The position numbers and the translations under genes are program-made. The notes beneath the pieces are model-generated. The model had not been told where the DNA came from. It saw only the letters and a program-made list of their open reading frames with translations, and did no database searches. Positions 52,229 through 60,916 of a stretch of 64,000 bases of DNA are shown in pieces. Position 1 is the stretch's first letter; each line of letters opens with the position of its first letter. The stretch is from Streptomyces sp. GSL17-111 (GTDB lineage: Bacteria > Actinomycetota > Actinomycetes > Streptomycetales > Streptomycetaceae), in contig NZ_JBAJNS010000001.1 of NCBI RefSeq assembly GCF_037911585.1, positions 3,776,001-3,840,000 on the forward strand, read 5' to 3'.

Positions 52229-52922
52229 CGCCCCGCCCGAAGCGGTGCACGCCGGACGGAGTGACGGCGGCGTGCACCGGCCGGTCGTGCGGCTCGGCCG
52301 GTACGACGGGCAGCAGCTCGTCGTCGTACAGCAGGACGACGAGCGCCGGGTCCGCCCCGGCCCCGGCCAGCCGCGCCAGCACCCGGTCGTAGGAGCCGCC
52401 GCCCCGGCCCAGCCGCAGCCCGGTGGCGTCCACCGCGAGCCCCGGCAGCAGGACGGCGTCCGCCCCGGTGACGGCGGCGGCCCCCAGCCGGGGGCCGTCC
52501 GGTTCCCACAGTCCGCGCCCGGCGCGGCGCAGGCTCCCCGGCCCGCCGTACGCCGCCCAGTCCAGGTCGTCGTCCGGCAGCAGCACGGGCAGCAGCACCC
52601 GGACCCCGCGCCCGCGCAGGGCGTCCAGCAGCTCCCGCGTGCCCGGCTCCCGTCCGACGGAGACGTAGGCGGCCACCGTGCGGGCCCCGGCCAGCTCCCG
52701 CAGCCTGAGCGCGCGCTCGGCGAGAACCGCCGCGGCGTCGGCCGCGTCCTTCTCCGGCAGGGCCCGGCGGCGCTCCAGCAGCACGCGCCGCAGGGCCCGC
52801 TTCGGTTGTCCGGGGCCCGGCGTGCCGGGGCCGCCGCTGCCGGGGTGGGGGTCGTGCGTCACGTCGAGGTCCTCACTCGCGGGCCGTGGACCGGCCCCGC
52901 CGTTCGTCCGTTTCGACGGCAT
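52218..52922 (-). CDS. 5-formyltetrahydrofolate cyclo-ligase
   Basis: The protein is 234 residues if it starts at ATG 52922; GTG 52862 after GAGGACC is another good start. ALRRVLLERRRALPE, VAAYVSVGREPGT and the ATP-site loop GLRLGRGGGSYDRVLARL are typical. It converts 5-formyl-THF to 5,10-methenyl-THF with ATP. It overlaps the acylase end by 11 bases on the opposite strand and diverges from galU. Confidence 0.88.
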   Translation of the reverse strand: MPSKRTNGGAGPRPASEDLDVTHDPHPGSGGPGTPGPGQPKRALRRVLLERRRALPEKDAADAAAVLAERALRLRELAGARTVAAYVSVGREPGTRELLDALRGRGVRVLLPVLLPDDDLDWAAYGGPGSLRRAGRGLWEPDGPRLGAAAVTGADAVLLPGLAVDATGLRLGRGGGSYDRVLARLAGAGADPALVVLLYDDELLPVVPAEPHDRPVHAAVTPSGVHRFGRGATG

Positions 52923-53005
52923 GGTGTCACCGCCCCGGCGGCACCCGTCGGGGGGTCACCCGACTTCCGTCCGTACGCGAGAAATCACCAGATAGGGTTC
53001 CCGAC

Positions 53006-53980
53006 ATGACTGAGCCACGTACCCCGATCCGCAAGGCCGTCATCCCGGCCGCCGGTCTCGGCACGCGCTTCCTGCCCGCCACCAAGGCGACGCCCAAGGA
53101 GATGCTCCCGGTCGTCGACAAGCCCGCGATCCAGTACGTCGTCGAGGAAGCGGTCGCCGCCGGTCTGTCGGACGTGCTCATGGTCACCGGGCGCAACAAG
53201 CGCCCCCTGGAGGACCACTTCGACCGCAACTACGAGCTGGAGGAGGTCCTGCGCACCAAGGGCGACGAGCGCAAGCTCGAGCGGGTGCAGGAGTCCAGCG
53301 AACTGGCCACCATGCACTACGTCCGTCAGGGCGACCCGAAGGGCCTCGGACACGCCGTCCTGTGCGCGGCGCCGCACGTCGGGGACCAGCCGTTCGCCGT
53401 CCTCCTCGGCGACGACCTCATCGACCCGCGCGACCCGCTGCTCACCCGTATGACCGAGGTGCAGGAGCAGCACGGCGGCAGCGTCATCGCCCTGATGGAG
53501 GTGGACCCGGCCAGCATCCACCTCTACGGCTGCGCCGCCGTGGAGACCACCGGGGCCGAGGACGTCGTCCAGGTCCGCGACCTGGTGGAGAAGCCCGCCA
53601 CCGCCGAGGCGCCCAGCAACCTCGCCATCATCGGCCGCTACGTCCTCGACCCGGCCGTGTTCGACGTGCTGGGCCGCACCGAGCCCGGGCGCGGCGGCGA
53701 GATCCAGCTCACCGACGCCCTCCAGACCCTGGCCGCCGACCCCTCCCTCGGCGGGCCCGTCCACGGCGTCGTCTTCCGCGGCCGCCGCTACGACACCGGC
53801 GATCGGGGCGACTACCTGCGCGCCATCGTCCGGCTCGCCTGCGAGCGCGAGGACCTCGGCCCGGAGTTCCGCTCCTGGCTGCGCGACTTCGTGGCGAAGG
53901 AGATGGACGAGGCGGCGGCCCGCACCGACGCCGACGGCCGCGACCTCGAACCGGTGATGCAGGGGGCCGTGCGGCTGTGA
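53006..53980 (+). CDS. galU: UTP-glucose-1-phosphate uridylyltransferase
   Basis: The 324-residue protein starts at ATG 53006 with IRKAVIPAAGLGTRFLPATK (nucleotide loop), EMLPVVDKPAIQYVVEEA and GDPKGLGHAVL; the catalytic LVEKP and GRRYDTGDRGDYL are present. It makes UDP-glucose for wall polymers and trehalose. GTGA overlap with moeA indicates an operon; this galU-moeA-moaC-mog order looks conserved in Streptomyces. Confidence 0.95.
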   Translation: MTEPRTPIRKAVIPAAGLGTRFLPATKATPKEMLPVVDKPAIQYVVEEAVAAGLSDVLMVTGRNKRPLEDHFDRNYELEEVLRTKGDERKLERVQESSELATMHYVRQGDPKGLGHAVLCAAPHVGDQPFAVLLGDDLIDPRDPLLTRMTEVQEQHGGSVIALMEVDPASIHLYGCAAVETTGAEDVVQVRDLVEKPATAEAPSNLAIIGRYVLDPAVFDVLGRTEPGRGGEIQLTDALQTLAADPSLGGPVHGVVFRGRRYDTGDRGDYLRAIVRLACEREDLGPEFRSWLRDFVAKEMDEAAARTDADGRDLEPVMQGAVRL

Positions 53981-55311
53981 CCGACATCTGGTCCGTCGAC
54001 GACCACCTCGCGGACGTCCTGGCCTCCGTCCGTCCCCTGGAGCCCATCGAGCTGTCCCTGCTGGAGGCACAGGGCTGCGTCCTCGTCGAGGACGTGACCG
54101 TGCCCGCCCCGCTGCCGCCGTTCGACAACAGCTCCATGGACGGCTACGCCGTGCGCACCGCCGACGTCGACGGTGCCGGACCGGAGTACCCGGCCGTCCT
54201 GACCGTCGTCGGGGACGTCGCGGCGGGCAGCGCCGAGCCGCCCACCGTCGCCCCGGGACAGGCGGCCCGCATCATGACCGGAGCCCCGCTGCCGCCCGGC
54301 GCCGAGGCCGTCGTCCCCGTGGAGTGGACCGACGGCGGCACCGGCGGCGGCCCCGCCGACGCCATGTCCGCGCACGCCGCCGACCCCTCCGGCGCCGGGG
54401 GAGAGGTCCGCGTCCACCGCGCCGTGCGCGCCGGGCAGCACGTGCGCCGGCGCGGCAGCGACGTGGGGGCGGGCACGCTCGCCCTGCGCGCCGGCACAGT
54501 GCTCGGCCCGCCCCAGCTCGGCCTGCTCGCCGCCATCGGGCGCGGCTCCGTGCCCGTGCGGCCCCGCCCGCGCGTCGTCGTCATGTCGACCGGCAGCGAA
54601 CTCGTCGCGCCAGGCGAGGAGCTGGGCGCCGGGCGCATCCACGACTCGAACAGCTACGTCCTCGCCGCCGCCGCCCGCGACGCCGGCGGGCAGGCCTACC
54701 GGGTCGGCGCCGTCGCCGACGACGCCGACTCCCTGCGCGCCGCCGTCGACGACCAGCTCGTCCGGGCCGACGTCCTCGTCACCAGCGGCGGCGTCAGCGT
54801 CGGCGCGTACGACGTCGTCAAGGAGGCCCTCGGCGGTACGGGCTCCCGGCCGGGCGAGGAGCCGATGGCCTGGGGCGGCGGTGTGGAGTTCCGCCGGCTG
54901 GCCATGCAGCCCGGCAAGCCGCAGGGCTTCGGACTGATCGGGCCCGACCGCGTCCCGCTGCTCGCCCTGCCCGGCAACCCGGTGAGCGCCTACGTCTCCT
55001 TCGAACTGTTCGTCCGGCCCGTCATCCGTAAGCTGATGGGTTGCGAGGACGTCCACCGGCCCCGGGTGCGGGCCGTGGTGCGGCTCGGTGACGCCGGACC
55101 GCTCGGCTCACCCGAGGGCAAGCGGCAGTTCCTGCGCGGCGCCTACCGGCCGCCCTCCGCGCCGGGCGGGACGGGCGAGGTGCGGCCGGTCGGCGGTGCG
55201 GGTTCCCACCTCATCGCCGCGCTCGCCCAGGCGGACTCGCTCATCGTCGTCCCCGAGTCCCGCACCCGGGTGGCCGACGGCGACGAGCTGGACGTCGTGC
55301 CCCTCGGCTGA
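53977..55311 (+). CDS. moeA: Molybdopterin molybdotransferase MoeA (Glp)
   Basis: The 444-residue protein begins at GTG 53977. It has PPFDNSSMDGYAVR, GQAARIMTGAPLPPGAEAVVP, VVVMSTGSELVAPGEELG and VLVTSGGVSVGAYD, then a C-terminal beta-barrel domain. It inserts molybdate into adenylated molybdopterin. A 30-residue low-complexity insert (about 118-142) separates the domains. The two following genes belong to the same pathway. Confidence 0.93.
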   Translation: MTDIWSVDDHLADVLASVRPLEPIELSLLEAQGCVLVEDVTVPAPLPPFDNSSMDGYAVRTADVDGAGPEYPAVLTVVGDVAAGSAEPPTVAPGQAARIMTGAPLPPGAEAVVPVEWTDGGTGGGPADAMSAHAADPSGAGGEVRVHRAVRAGQHVRRRGSDVGAGTLALRAGTVLGPPQLGLLAAIGRGSVPVRPRPRVVVMSTGSELVAPGEELGAGRIHDSNSYVLAAAARDAGGQAYRVGAVADDADSLRAAVDDQLVRADVLVTSGGVSVGAYDVVKEALGGTGSRPGEEPMAWGGGVEFRRLAMQPGKPQGFGLIGPDRVPLLALPGNPVSAYVSFELFVRPVIRKLMGCEDVHRPRVRAVVRLGDAGPLGSPEGKRQFLRGAYRPPSAPGGTGEVRPVGGAGSHLIAALAQADSLIVVPESRTRVADGDELDVVPLG

Positions 55312-55373
55312 CGTCCGTCCCGCGGATCGGTCGGCCCGTCACGGGCGGTGCCGTGCGGGTACGGTTGCTGCCC

Positions 55374-55859
55374 ATGAAAAGCCAGCAGCACCTCACGCAC
55401 CTCGACGAATCCGGGGCCGCCCGGATGGTGGACGTCTCCGCCAAGGACGTCACCACGCGCACGGCGACGGCCAGCGGACGGGTCCTGGTCGCCCCCCGCG
55501 TCGTCGAACTGCTGCGCGGCGCCGACGGCGGGCTGCCCAAGGGCGACGCGCTCGCCACCGCCCGCATCGCGGGGATCATGGGCGCGAAGAGGACGCCCGA
55601 GCTGATCCCCCTGTGCCACCCGCTGGCCGTCTCCGGCGTCAACGTCGAGCTGACGGTCGCCGACGACGCCGTGGAACTGTCGGCGACCGTGCGCACCACC
55701 GACCGCACCGGGGTGGAGATGGAGGCGCTCACCGCCGTCTCCGTCGCCGCGCTGACGGTCGTCGACATGGTCAAGGCCGTCGACAACGGCGCCGTGATCA
55801 CGGACGTCCGCGTGGAGGAGAAGACGGGCGGCGCGTCCGGGGAATGGAAGCGCTCATGA
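55374..55859 (+). CDS. moaC: Cyclic pyranopterin monophosphate synthase MoaC
   Basis: The 161-residue protein has ARMVDVSAKDVTTRTATASG at the front, then AGIMGAKRTPELIPLCHPL and GVEMEALTAVSVAALTVVDM with the conserved catalytic Lys in the VKAVDNG loop. It completes cPMP formation with MoaA, which is not in this window. No clear ribosome-binding site precedes ATG 55374. Its stop overlaps the next start. Confidence 0.95.
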   Translation: MKSQQHLTHLDESGAARMVDVSAKDVTTRTATASGRVLVAPRVVELLRGADGGLPKGDALATARIAGIMGAKRTPELIPLCHPLAVSGVNVELTVADDAVELSATVRTTDRTGVEMEALTAVSVAALTVVDMVKAVDNGAVITDVRVEEKTGGASGEWKRS

Positions 55860-56389
55860 CGGCCGCGACACCGGAACCGACACCGGCCACCCCCGGAGCG
55901 CCCGTGCGGGCGCTGGCCGTGACCGTCTCCAACCGGGCGTCCGCCGGCGTCTACGCCGACACCGGCGGCCCCCTGCTGGCCGACGGACTGCGGGCGATGG
56001 GCTTCGACGTCGACGGGCCGAGCGTCGTCCCCGACGGCGAACCGGTCGAGGAGATCCTGCGCCGCGCCGTCGCCGCCGGATACGACGTCGTCGTCACCAC
56101 GGGCGGCACCGGGCTCACCCCGATGGACCTCACCCCCGAGATGACCGGCCGCGTCCTCGACCACGAGATCCCCGGCATCCCCGAGGCCATCCGTGCCACG
56201 GGCCGGACGAAGGTCCCCACGGCGGCCCTCTCGCGTGGCCTCGCCGGGGTCGCGGAACGTACCCTGATCGTGAACCTGCCCGGCTCCCGGGGAGGCGTCA
56301 AGGACGGGCTCGCCGTCCTGACGGAGATCCTTCCGCACGCCGTCGACCAGCTCCGCGGCGGCGACCACCCCAGAGGTGAATCCCACTGA
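55856..56389 (+). CDS. mogA: Molybdopterin adenylyltransferase (MogA/MoaB family)
   Basis: The 177-residue protein starts at ATG 55856 inside the moaC stop. TVSNRASAGVYADTGGPLLA, VVTTGGTGLTPMDLTPE and NLPGSRGGVKDGL are the MPT-binding motifs. It adenylates molybdopterin before MoeA acts. The first 20 residues are Thr/Pro-rich. Confidence 0.92.
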   Translation: MTAATPEPTPATPGAPVRALAVTVSNRASAGVYADTGGPLLADGLRAMGFDVDGPSVVPDGEPVEEILRRAVAAGYDVVVTTGGTGLTPMDLTPEMTGRVLDHEIPGIPEAIRATGRTKVPTAALSRGLAGVAERTLIVNLPGSRGGVKDGLAVLTEILPHAVDQLRGGDHPRGESH

Positions 56390-56403
56390 ACGCCGTATGG
56401 CCG

Positions 56404-57012
56404 GTGGAACTGGCGGACGGCGACCTGGCCCTCCGCCCGATAAGGATGCGCGACCAGCGGGCCTGGCGGGAGGTCAACCAGCGCAACCGCGCCTGGCTGC
56501 GGCCCTGGGAGGCCACCGTTCCGCCAGCCCCGCCCGGACGGCTCCCCCCGCAGCGTCCCACCTACCGGCAGATGGTCCGCCACCTGCGCGGCGAGGCCCA
56601 GGCGGGCCGGATGCTGCCGTTCGTGATCGTGTGGCGCGGCCGGCTCGTCGGCCAGCTCACCGTCGCGGGCATCACCTGGGGCTCCATGTGCTCCGCGCAC
56701 GTCGGCTACTGGATCGACCGGGCCGTCGCGGGCCGCGGCCTCACCCCGACGGCGGTCGCGCTCAGCGTCGACCACTGCTTCGGTGCCGTGGGCCTGCACC
56801 GCATCGAGGTCTGCATCCGCCCGGAGAACATCCCGAGCCGCCGCGTCGTGGAGAAGCTCGGCTTCCGCGAGGAGGGCCTCCGCCCCGCCTACCTCCACAT
56901 CGACGGAGCCTGGCGCGACCACCTCGTCTACGCCCTGACGGCCGAGGAGGTCCCCGAGGGCCTGCTCACCCGCTGGCACGACCGCTCCCTGCCGGGCCCC
57001 GCCCAGAGGTAG
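56404..57012 (+). CDS. RimJ/RimL-type GNAT acetyltransferase
   Basis: The 202-residue protein from GTG 56404 has LALRPIRMRDQRAWREVNQR, LVGQLTVAGITWGSMCSAHVGYWID, RGLTPTAVALSVDHCF and RIEVCIRPENIPSRRVVEKLGF. RimJ/RimL family enzymes acetylate protein N-termini or amines. It follows the molybdenum genes by 14 bases but probably has a separate role. Confidence 0.88.
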   Translation: MELADGDLALRPIRMRDQRAWREVNQRNRAWLRPWEATVPPAPPGRLPPQRPTYRQMVRHLRGEAQAGRMLPFVIVWRGRLVGQLTVAGITWGSMCSAHVGYWIDRAVAGRGLTPTAVALSVDHCFGAVGLHRIEVCIRPENIPSRRVVEKLGFREEGLRPAYLHIDGAWRDHLVYALTAEEVPEGLLTRWHDRSLPGPAQR

Positions 57013-57235
57013 CCGGGTGGGCAAGCGGCCCTGCGGCAGGAACGGCGTCACGGGATCACGGGATCACGGAATACCAGCCCCCGCAGTTATTCGCATTCCT
57101 GTTCGAATTCCCGTCAGTTTCGGTGATTTATCGGTCTGAACCAGCCGTGAAAAAGTGTCGAGATGTCAGGCAGATCGTGCGACACACCGCGTCAATTGGC
57201 TGATGCACCTCCCGAAACCCCTCTACGGTGTGAGA

Positions 57236-58159
57236 GTGAGCAGCAGCGGCCTCATTTACGCAGTCATCGTCGGGGCCTGGGCCGCCTACCTGGTACCGAT
57301 GTGGCTCCGCCGCCAGGACGAGCTGAACGACGCACGTCCGACGGAACGGTTCAGCACCGCGATCCGCATGCTGACGGGACGAGCGTCGGCCGAGCGGCGT
57401 CAGGCGAAGGAGAACGGCGACCGGCCGGAGCCCCCGGCCCCCGAGGAGCCGGACGGCACCGCCGACCGGTCCCTCGCCGACCCCGCACCCGCCCGGCCCG
57501 GCACCCTCCACCCCGAGGAGCGGGCCGTCCGCGCGAAGGTCCTCGCCCGTCGGCGCCGCACCACGATGGTCCTCTTCCTCGCGCTCACCCTCGGCTCCGT
57601 CACCGCCGCCGTGGGCGGCCTCCACCTCCTGTGGGCACCCGCCGTGCCGGCCGGTCTGCTGACCGCCTACATCCTGTACGTCCGCGCGCAGGAGCGCCGA
57701 CGCTACGCCGTCCGGCTCGCCTCCGCCCGCCTCGACCAGCACCGGGCCGAGGACGCCGCCCGGCGGCTGCGCGCCCGCCGCCGTCCCACCGACCCGGTCC
57801 CGGCCGCCGCCCCCACCTCCGAACAGCCGCACAGCGCCCCGAGCCCGGCGGATGACCGCCGCGCCCTCGTGGAGGCCACCGACCACGCCGAGTGGGTCGA
57901 CCAGCAGCGCGCCCCCCGCGCCCTGCACGACGGGGACGGCTGGGAGCCCGTCCCCGTCCCGCTGCCGACCTACGTCAACGCCCCGGTGGCCCCCCGGCAC
58001 GCCTCCGGCGTCGACCTGGAGGCCCCCGACGCCTGGAGCTCCGCCCGCGCCACCGACCCGGCCCCGACTCCGTCCTCCACCGAGGACCGCCGTCGCGGCC
58101 GCACCCCGCTGTTCGACCAGTACGCCGACCAGGAACGACGCCGCGCCGCGAACGAGTAG
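57236..58159 (+). CDS. sepX: Divisome membrane protein SepX (GlpR)
   Basis: The 307-residue protein begins at GTG 57236 with one N-terminal membrane segment (SSSGLIYAVIVGAWAAYLVP) followed by MWLRRQDELNDARPTERFSTAIRML, the conserved cytoplasmic part. Two further hydrophobic helices (about 107-150) and a Pro/Ala-rich disordered end follow. SepX, described in S. venezuelae, stabilises FtsZ rings and cross-walls. The AT-rich 200 bases upstream probably contain its promoter. Confidence 0.87.
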   Translation: MSSSGLIYAVIVGAWAAYLVPMWLRRQDELNDARPTERFSTAIRMLTGRASAERRQAKENGDRPEPPAPEEPDGTADRSLADPAPARPGTLHPEERAVRAKVLARRRRTTMVLFLALTLGSVTAAVGGLHLLWAPAVPAGLLTAYILYVRAQERRRYAVRLASARLDQHRAEDAARRLRARRRPTDPVPAAAPTSEQPHSAPSPADDRRALVEATDHAEWVDQQRAPRALHDGDGWEPVPVPLPTYVNAPVAPRHASGVDLEAPDAWSSARATDPAPTPSSTEDRRRGRTPLFDQYADQERRRAANE

Positions 58160-58189
58160 CGCCCTCCCGCGGGCCCCCGACCGGGATTT

Positions 58190-58217
58190 TTGCACCGCCC
58201 TCCCCAGGTGCTACAGT
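58190..58217 (+). promoter_or_regulatory. Promoter of tRNA-Ala
   Basis: TTGCAC (58190-58195) and TACAGT (58212-58217) are separated by 16 bases, and the tRNA starts 15 bases after the -10 box, as expected for a housekeeping (HrdB-type) promoter. Confidence 0.65.
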
Positions 58218-58231
58218 TTCACCCGTTGCAA

Positions 58232-58305
58232 GGGCCTGTAGCGCAGCCTGGTAGCGCATCTCGTTCGCAACGAGAGGGTCAGGGGTTCAAATCCCCTCAG
58301 GTCCA
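58232..58305 (+). tRNA. tRNA-Ala (CGC)
   Basis: The 74-base gene folds with acceptor GGGCCTG/CAGGTCC, anticodon stem TCTCG/CGAGA with loop TTCGCAA (anticodon CGC) and T arm GGGG/CCCC with TTCAAAT. The discriminator is A. Confidence 0.94.
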
Positions 58306-58319
58306 CAACACAGCACACG

Positions 58320-58354
58320 AGATCCCGTCCGATCTGGTTGATCGGACGGGATCT
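58320..58354 (+). terminator. Strong intrinsic terminator after tRNA-Ala
   Basis: Perfect 15-base arms (58320-58334 and 58340-58354, beginning AGATCCCGTCC) surround a five-base loop, followed by TCGTTGTTTT. It could act on both strands, for the tRNA and for the vapC transcript coming the other way. Confidence 0.88.
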
Positions 58355-58405
58355 TCGTTGTTTTCGGCCTCGCTGCGAGGTGTCTGGGGGCGGGTGCCCC
58401 TGGAG

Positions 58406-58840
58406 TCAGTGGTCGGCGGGGAGGATGCGGAAAGCGGTGAGCCCGGGGGTCAGTGGGGTGATCGCGCGGTAGTCGCGTTGGTCAAGAGTGAGGATGCGGT
58501 CCGTCTTGTACCGGTCCGCGAGGACGACGCCCACGGCATCCGCCAGGTCGAGTCGGAGTCCCTCGTACTTCACACGTACCTCGTGGGCAGCGATGAGGTC
58601 CGCCGGCCGCAGTGCGGCCAGCTTGTACTGGCCGTCCGCCATGCGGGCGTTCAGTGCCTCCATGACCTGCAGGGCCGGGGTGAATCCCAGATCCCGGTGC
58701 ACGAGGTGGTCGAGTTCGGTGATGACCAGAGGGGAGAGGGCGAGGACTTCCCGGTCCACGATGTCCAGGGCGTCACGATGCTCCTGCTGCGCCGCGTCGA
58801 ACGCGGCGAACAGGGCGGACGTGTCGGCGACGATGATCAA
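58406..58840 (-). CDS. VapC-like PIN-domain toxin
   Basis: The 144-residue protein carries the four acidic PIN residues: Asp in IIVADTSAL, Glu in LVITELDHLV, Asp in LDLADAVGVVLADRY and Asp in ILTLDQRDYR. It is an RNase; VapC enzymes usually cut tRNA or rRNA. It overlaps the vapB-like gene by four bases and lies beside tRNA-Ala. Confidence 0.88.
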   Translation of the reverse strand: MIIVADTSALFAAFDAAQQEHRDALDIVDREVLALSPLVITELDHLVHRDLGFTPALQVMEALNARMADGQYKLAALRPADLIAAHEVRVKYEGLRLDLADAVGVVLADRYKTDRILTLDQRDYRAITPLTPGLTAFRILPADH

Positions 58841-59079
58841 CGGCGCGCCGATCGTTCCTTGATGTGCTCGTAGAGCGCGTCATCCATCGCTTCGGCGGTC
58901 ATGGTCCGGCCGCTGTTGAAGACGGGCAATGCGTTGCCCTGTCGAGGGCGCGTCGAGTGCTCGAGCAGCATGGCGATTCCCCGCCGGATGAGCTCGGCCT
59001 TGCTGACGCCGGTGGCGGCGGCCTCGGCGTCCAACCGCACTTCCAGCTCTTCGGGAAGGTAGACGCTCGTCTTTATCAT
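58837..59079 (-). CDS. VapB-like ribbon-helix-helix antitoxin
   Basis: The 80-residue protein begins MIKTSVYLPEELEVRLDAEA, followed by VSKAELIRRGIAMLL, a ribbon-helix-helix DNA-binding domain; the C-terminal part (MTAEAMDDALYEHIKERS) would wrap the toxin. Just before the start, TAGGG (59085-59089) and CCCTA (59099-59103) form a dyad that may be its operator. Confidence 0.85.
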   Translation of the reverse strand: MIKTSVYLPEELEVRLDAEAAATGVSKAELIRRGIAMLLEHSTRPRQGNALPVFNSGRTMTAEAMDDALYEHIKERSARR

Positions 59080-59133
59080 GAACGTAGGGTACCACCTGCC
59101 CTATATCTCCGCCCGCTCACGTGGTCCGGGAAG

Positions 59134-59155
59134 TTCTGGATGTGTAGTATCCAGG
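59134..59155 (+). promoter_or_regulatory. Rrf2 operator/promoter 1
   Basis: CTGGAT...ATCCAG is a near-perfect dyad ending four bases before the Rrf2 start. It contains TAGTAT (59145-59150), a good -10 box whose transcript would begin at or next to the ATG, so the mRNA is probably leaderless. The same site occurs before the MFS gene. Confidence 0.72.
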
Positions 59156-59158
59156 ATC

Positions 59159-59638
59159 ATGAAGATGAGTGAGGGTGTGGAGTGGGCGCTGCACGGCGTG
59201 CTGAATCTCGCCTGGGTCGGCCCGGACCGCCCGGTGACGGCGGCCAGACTGGCGGCGTACCACGAACTTCCCGCTCCGTACTTCAACAAGCAGCTGCAGG
59301 CTCTCGCCCGGGCCGGCATCGTCACCTCGACGTCCGGCCCCCGGGGTGGCTTCCGGCTGGCGCGGCCGTTGACGCAGGTCACGCTGATGGACGTGGTCGC
59401 CGCGATCGAGGGGCCCGAGGAGGCGTTCCGGTGCGCCGAGATCCGGCAGCAGGGGCCCGGAGCGGGGAGCCCGAGCAGCTATCAGAAGCCGTGTGCCTTC
59501 GCGCACGCCATGGCACGGGCCGAGCTCGCCTGGCGCCGGGAGCTCGCCCGGCAGACGCTCGACGACGTGCGGGAGCAGGCCGAACGGCAGGCGCCCGGGG
59601 CGCCGGAGCGGGTCAGGCGCTGGTTCCTGAACGGCTGA
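59159..59638 (+). CDS. Rrf2-family repressor
   Basis: The 159-residue protein has the Rrf2 winged helix: EGVEWALHGVLNLAWVG, VTAARLAAYHELPAPYFNKQLQAL, GIVTSTSGPRGGFRLAR. Only two cysteines are seen in the region where Fe-S members have three, so it probably does not bind a cluster. ATG 59159 has no ribosome-binding site, fitting a leaderless mRNA. It likely represses itself and the MFS-RidA genes through matching operators. Confidence 0.86.
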   Translation: MKMSEGVEWALHGVLNLAWVGPDRPVTAARLAAYHELPAPYFNKQLQALARAGIVTSTSGPRGGFRLARPLTQVTLMDVVAAIEGPEEAFRCAEIRQQGPGAGSPSSYQKPCAFAHAMARAELAWRRELARQTLDDVREQAERQAPGAPERVRRWFLNG

Positions 59639-59683
59639 CATGAGCGACCGGCCCGCAGGGGCGGGATCGAGGGAGGGGGGGTA

Positions 59684-59705
59684 TTCTGGATGTCGAGTAT
59701 CCAGG
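59684..59705 (+). promoter_or_regulatory. Rrf2 operator/promoter 2
   Basis: It is identical to operator 1 at 20 of 22 positions, again placed just before a start codon, with GAGTAT as the probable -10. ATG 59708 follows two bases after it. Confidence 0.72.
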
Positions 59706-59707
59706 TT

Positions 59708-60916
59708 ATGGAGAGACGGGCCGCTGTGCGCGGTTGGCTCGCGGTCGCAGCGGTCACGCTCGGCATCTTCACCGTGATGACCGCGGAGTTGCTGCCCGTG
59801 GGGCTCCTCACGCCGATCGGCGGGGAGTTGCACGTCTCGGACGGCACGGCGGGGCTGATGGTCACCGTCCCCGGGCTGGTCGCCGCGGTGTCGGCGCCGC
59901 TGCTGGCGGTGGCCGCCGGGCGGCTCGACCGCCGACTCGTCCTCTGCGCGCTGATGGCCCTGGTGGCCGCCGCCCACCTCCTGTCCGCCACGGCCGGGCA
60001 CTTCGCCGTGGTGCTCGGCGCGCGGGTGCTGCTGGGGGTGAGCATCGGGGGCTTCTGGGCCTTCGCGGGTGGGCTCGCCCTGCGCCTGGTGCCCGCACGG
60101 CACGTCGGACGGGCCACCTCCGTCATCTTCGCCGGGGTCTCCGCGGCCTCCGTCCTCGGCGTCCCCCTGGGGACCCTCACCGGAGAACTCGGCGGCTGGC
60201 GGACGGCGTTCGCCGCGCTCGGCGTGCTGGCGCTGGCGGTGCTGGGCGGCCTCGTCCTGCAGCTGCCGCCCCTGCCGGCCGAGCGGGGACTGAGCCCGGC
60301 CGACCTCGGCGGGCTGCTGCGGTCCAACCCCGGCGTGCGGGCCGGCCTGGCGCTGACGTTCCTCATCGTCACCGGGCACTTCCTCGCCTACACCTTCGTC
60401 CGCCCGATGCTGCAGGACCGCTACGGCATCGGCGACGACCTCGTCGGTGTGCTGCTGCTCGCCTACGGCGGTGCGGGGCTGGCCGGGAACTTCCTCGTCG
60501 GCGGTGCCGCCGCCCGGGCGGCCCGGCCGGCACTGCTGCTGGTGGCGGGTGGGCTCACCGCCGTGCTCGCCGCCCTCGCGCTCACCGCAGGCAGCACGGC
60601 GGGCACGCTCCTGCTGCTGGGGTGGGGGCTGGCCTTCGGCGGGGTCTCGGTCGGCCTGCAGTCGTGGTTCCTGGCCGCCGCCCCGGACGCCGCCGAGGCC
60701 GCCACCTCGCTCTTCGTCGCGGCGTTCTGCCTGTCCATCGCCCTGGGCGCCTTCCTCGGCGGGCGTCTCGTCGACTCCGTCTCCCTCTCCGCACCCCTGT
60801 GGGCCGGGGCGACGCTCTCGCTCGCCGCCGCCGCCGCCGTCGCCGTCGGCGTCGGCGCTCTCGGTCGTCACGTGTTCATCGACACCACCACCAAGGAAAA
60901 GGAAACACCGTCATGA
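59708..60916 (+). CDS. MFS exporter (DHA1 type)
   Basis: The 402-residue protein has 12 helices. GIFTVMTAELLPVGLLTPIGGEL and GRLDRRLVLCALMAL are typical of AraJ/DHA1 efflux proteins, and GVPLGTLTGELGGWRTAFAAL is motif C-like. I start at ATG 59708, directly after the operator; an earlier start would lie within the operator. Its stop overlaps the RidA start (ATGA). Confidence 0.86.
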   Translation: MERRAAVRGWLAVAAVTLGIFTVMTAELLPVGLLTPIGGELHVSDGTAGLMVTVPGLVAAVSAPLLAVAAGRLDRRLVLCALMALVAAAHLLSATAGHFAVVLGARVLLGVSIGGFWAFAGGLALRLVPARHVGRATSVIFAGVSAASVLGVPLGTLTGELGGWRTAFAALGVLALAVLGGLVLQLPPLPAERGLSPADLGGLLRSNPGVRAGLALTFLIVTGHFLAYTFVRPMLQDRYGIGDDLVGVLLLAYGGAGLAGNFLVGGAAARAARPALLLVAGGLTAVLAALALTAGSTAGTLLLLGWGLAFGGVSVGLQSWFLAAAPDAAEAATSLFVAAFCLSIALGAFLGGRLVDSVSLSAPLWAGATLSLAAAAAVAVGVGALGRHVFIDTTTKEKETPS

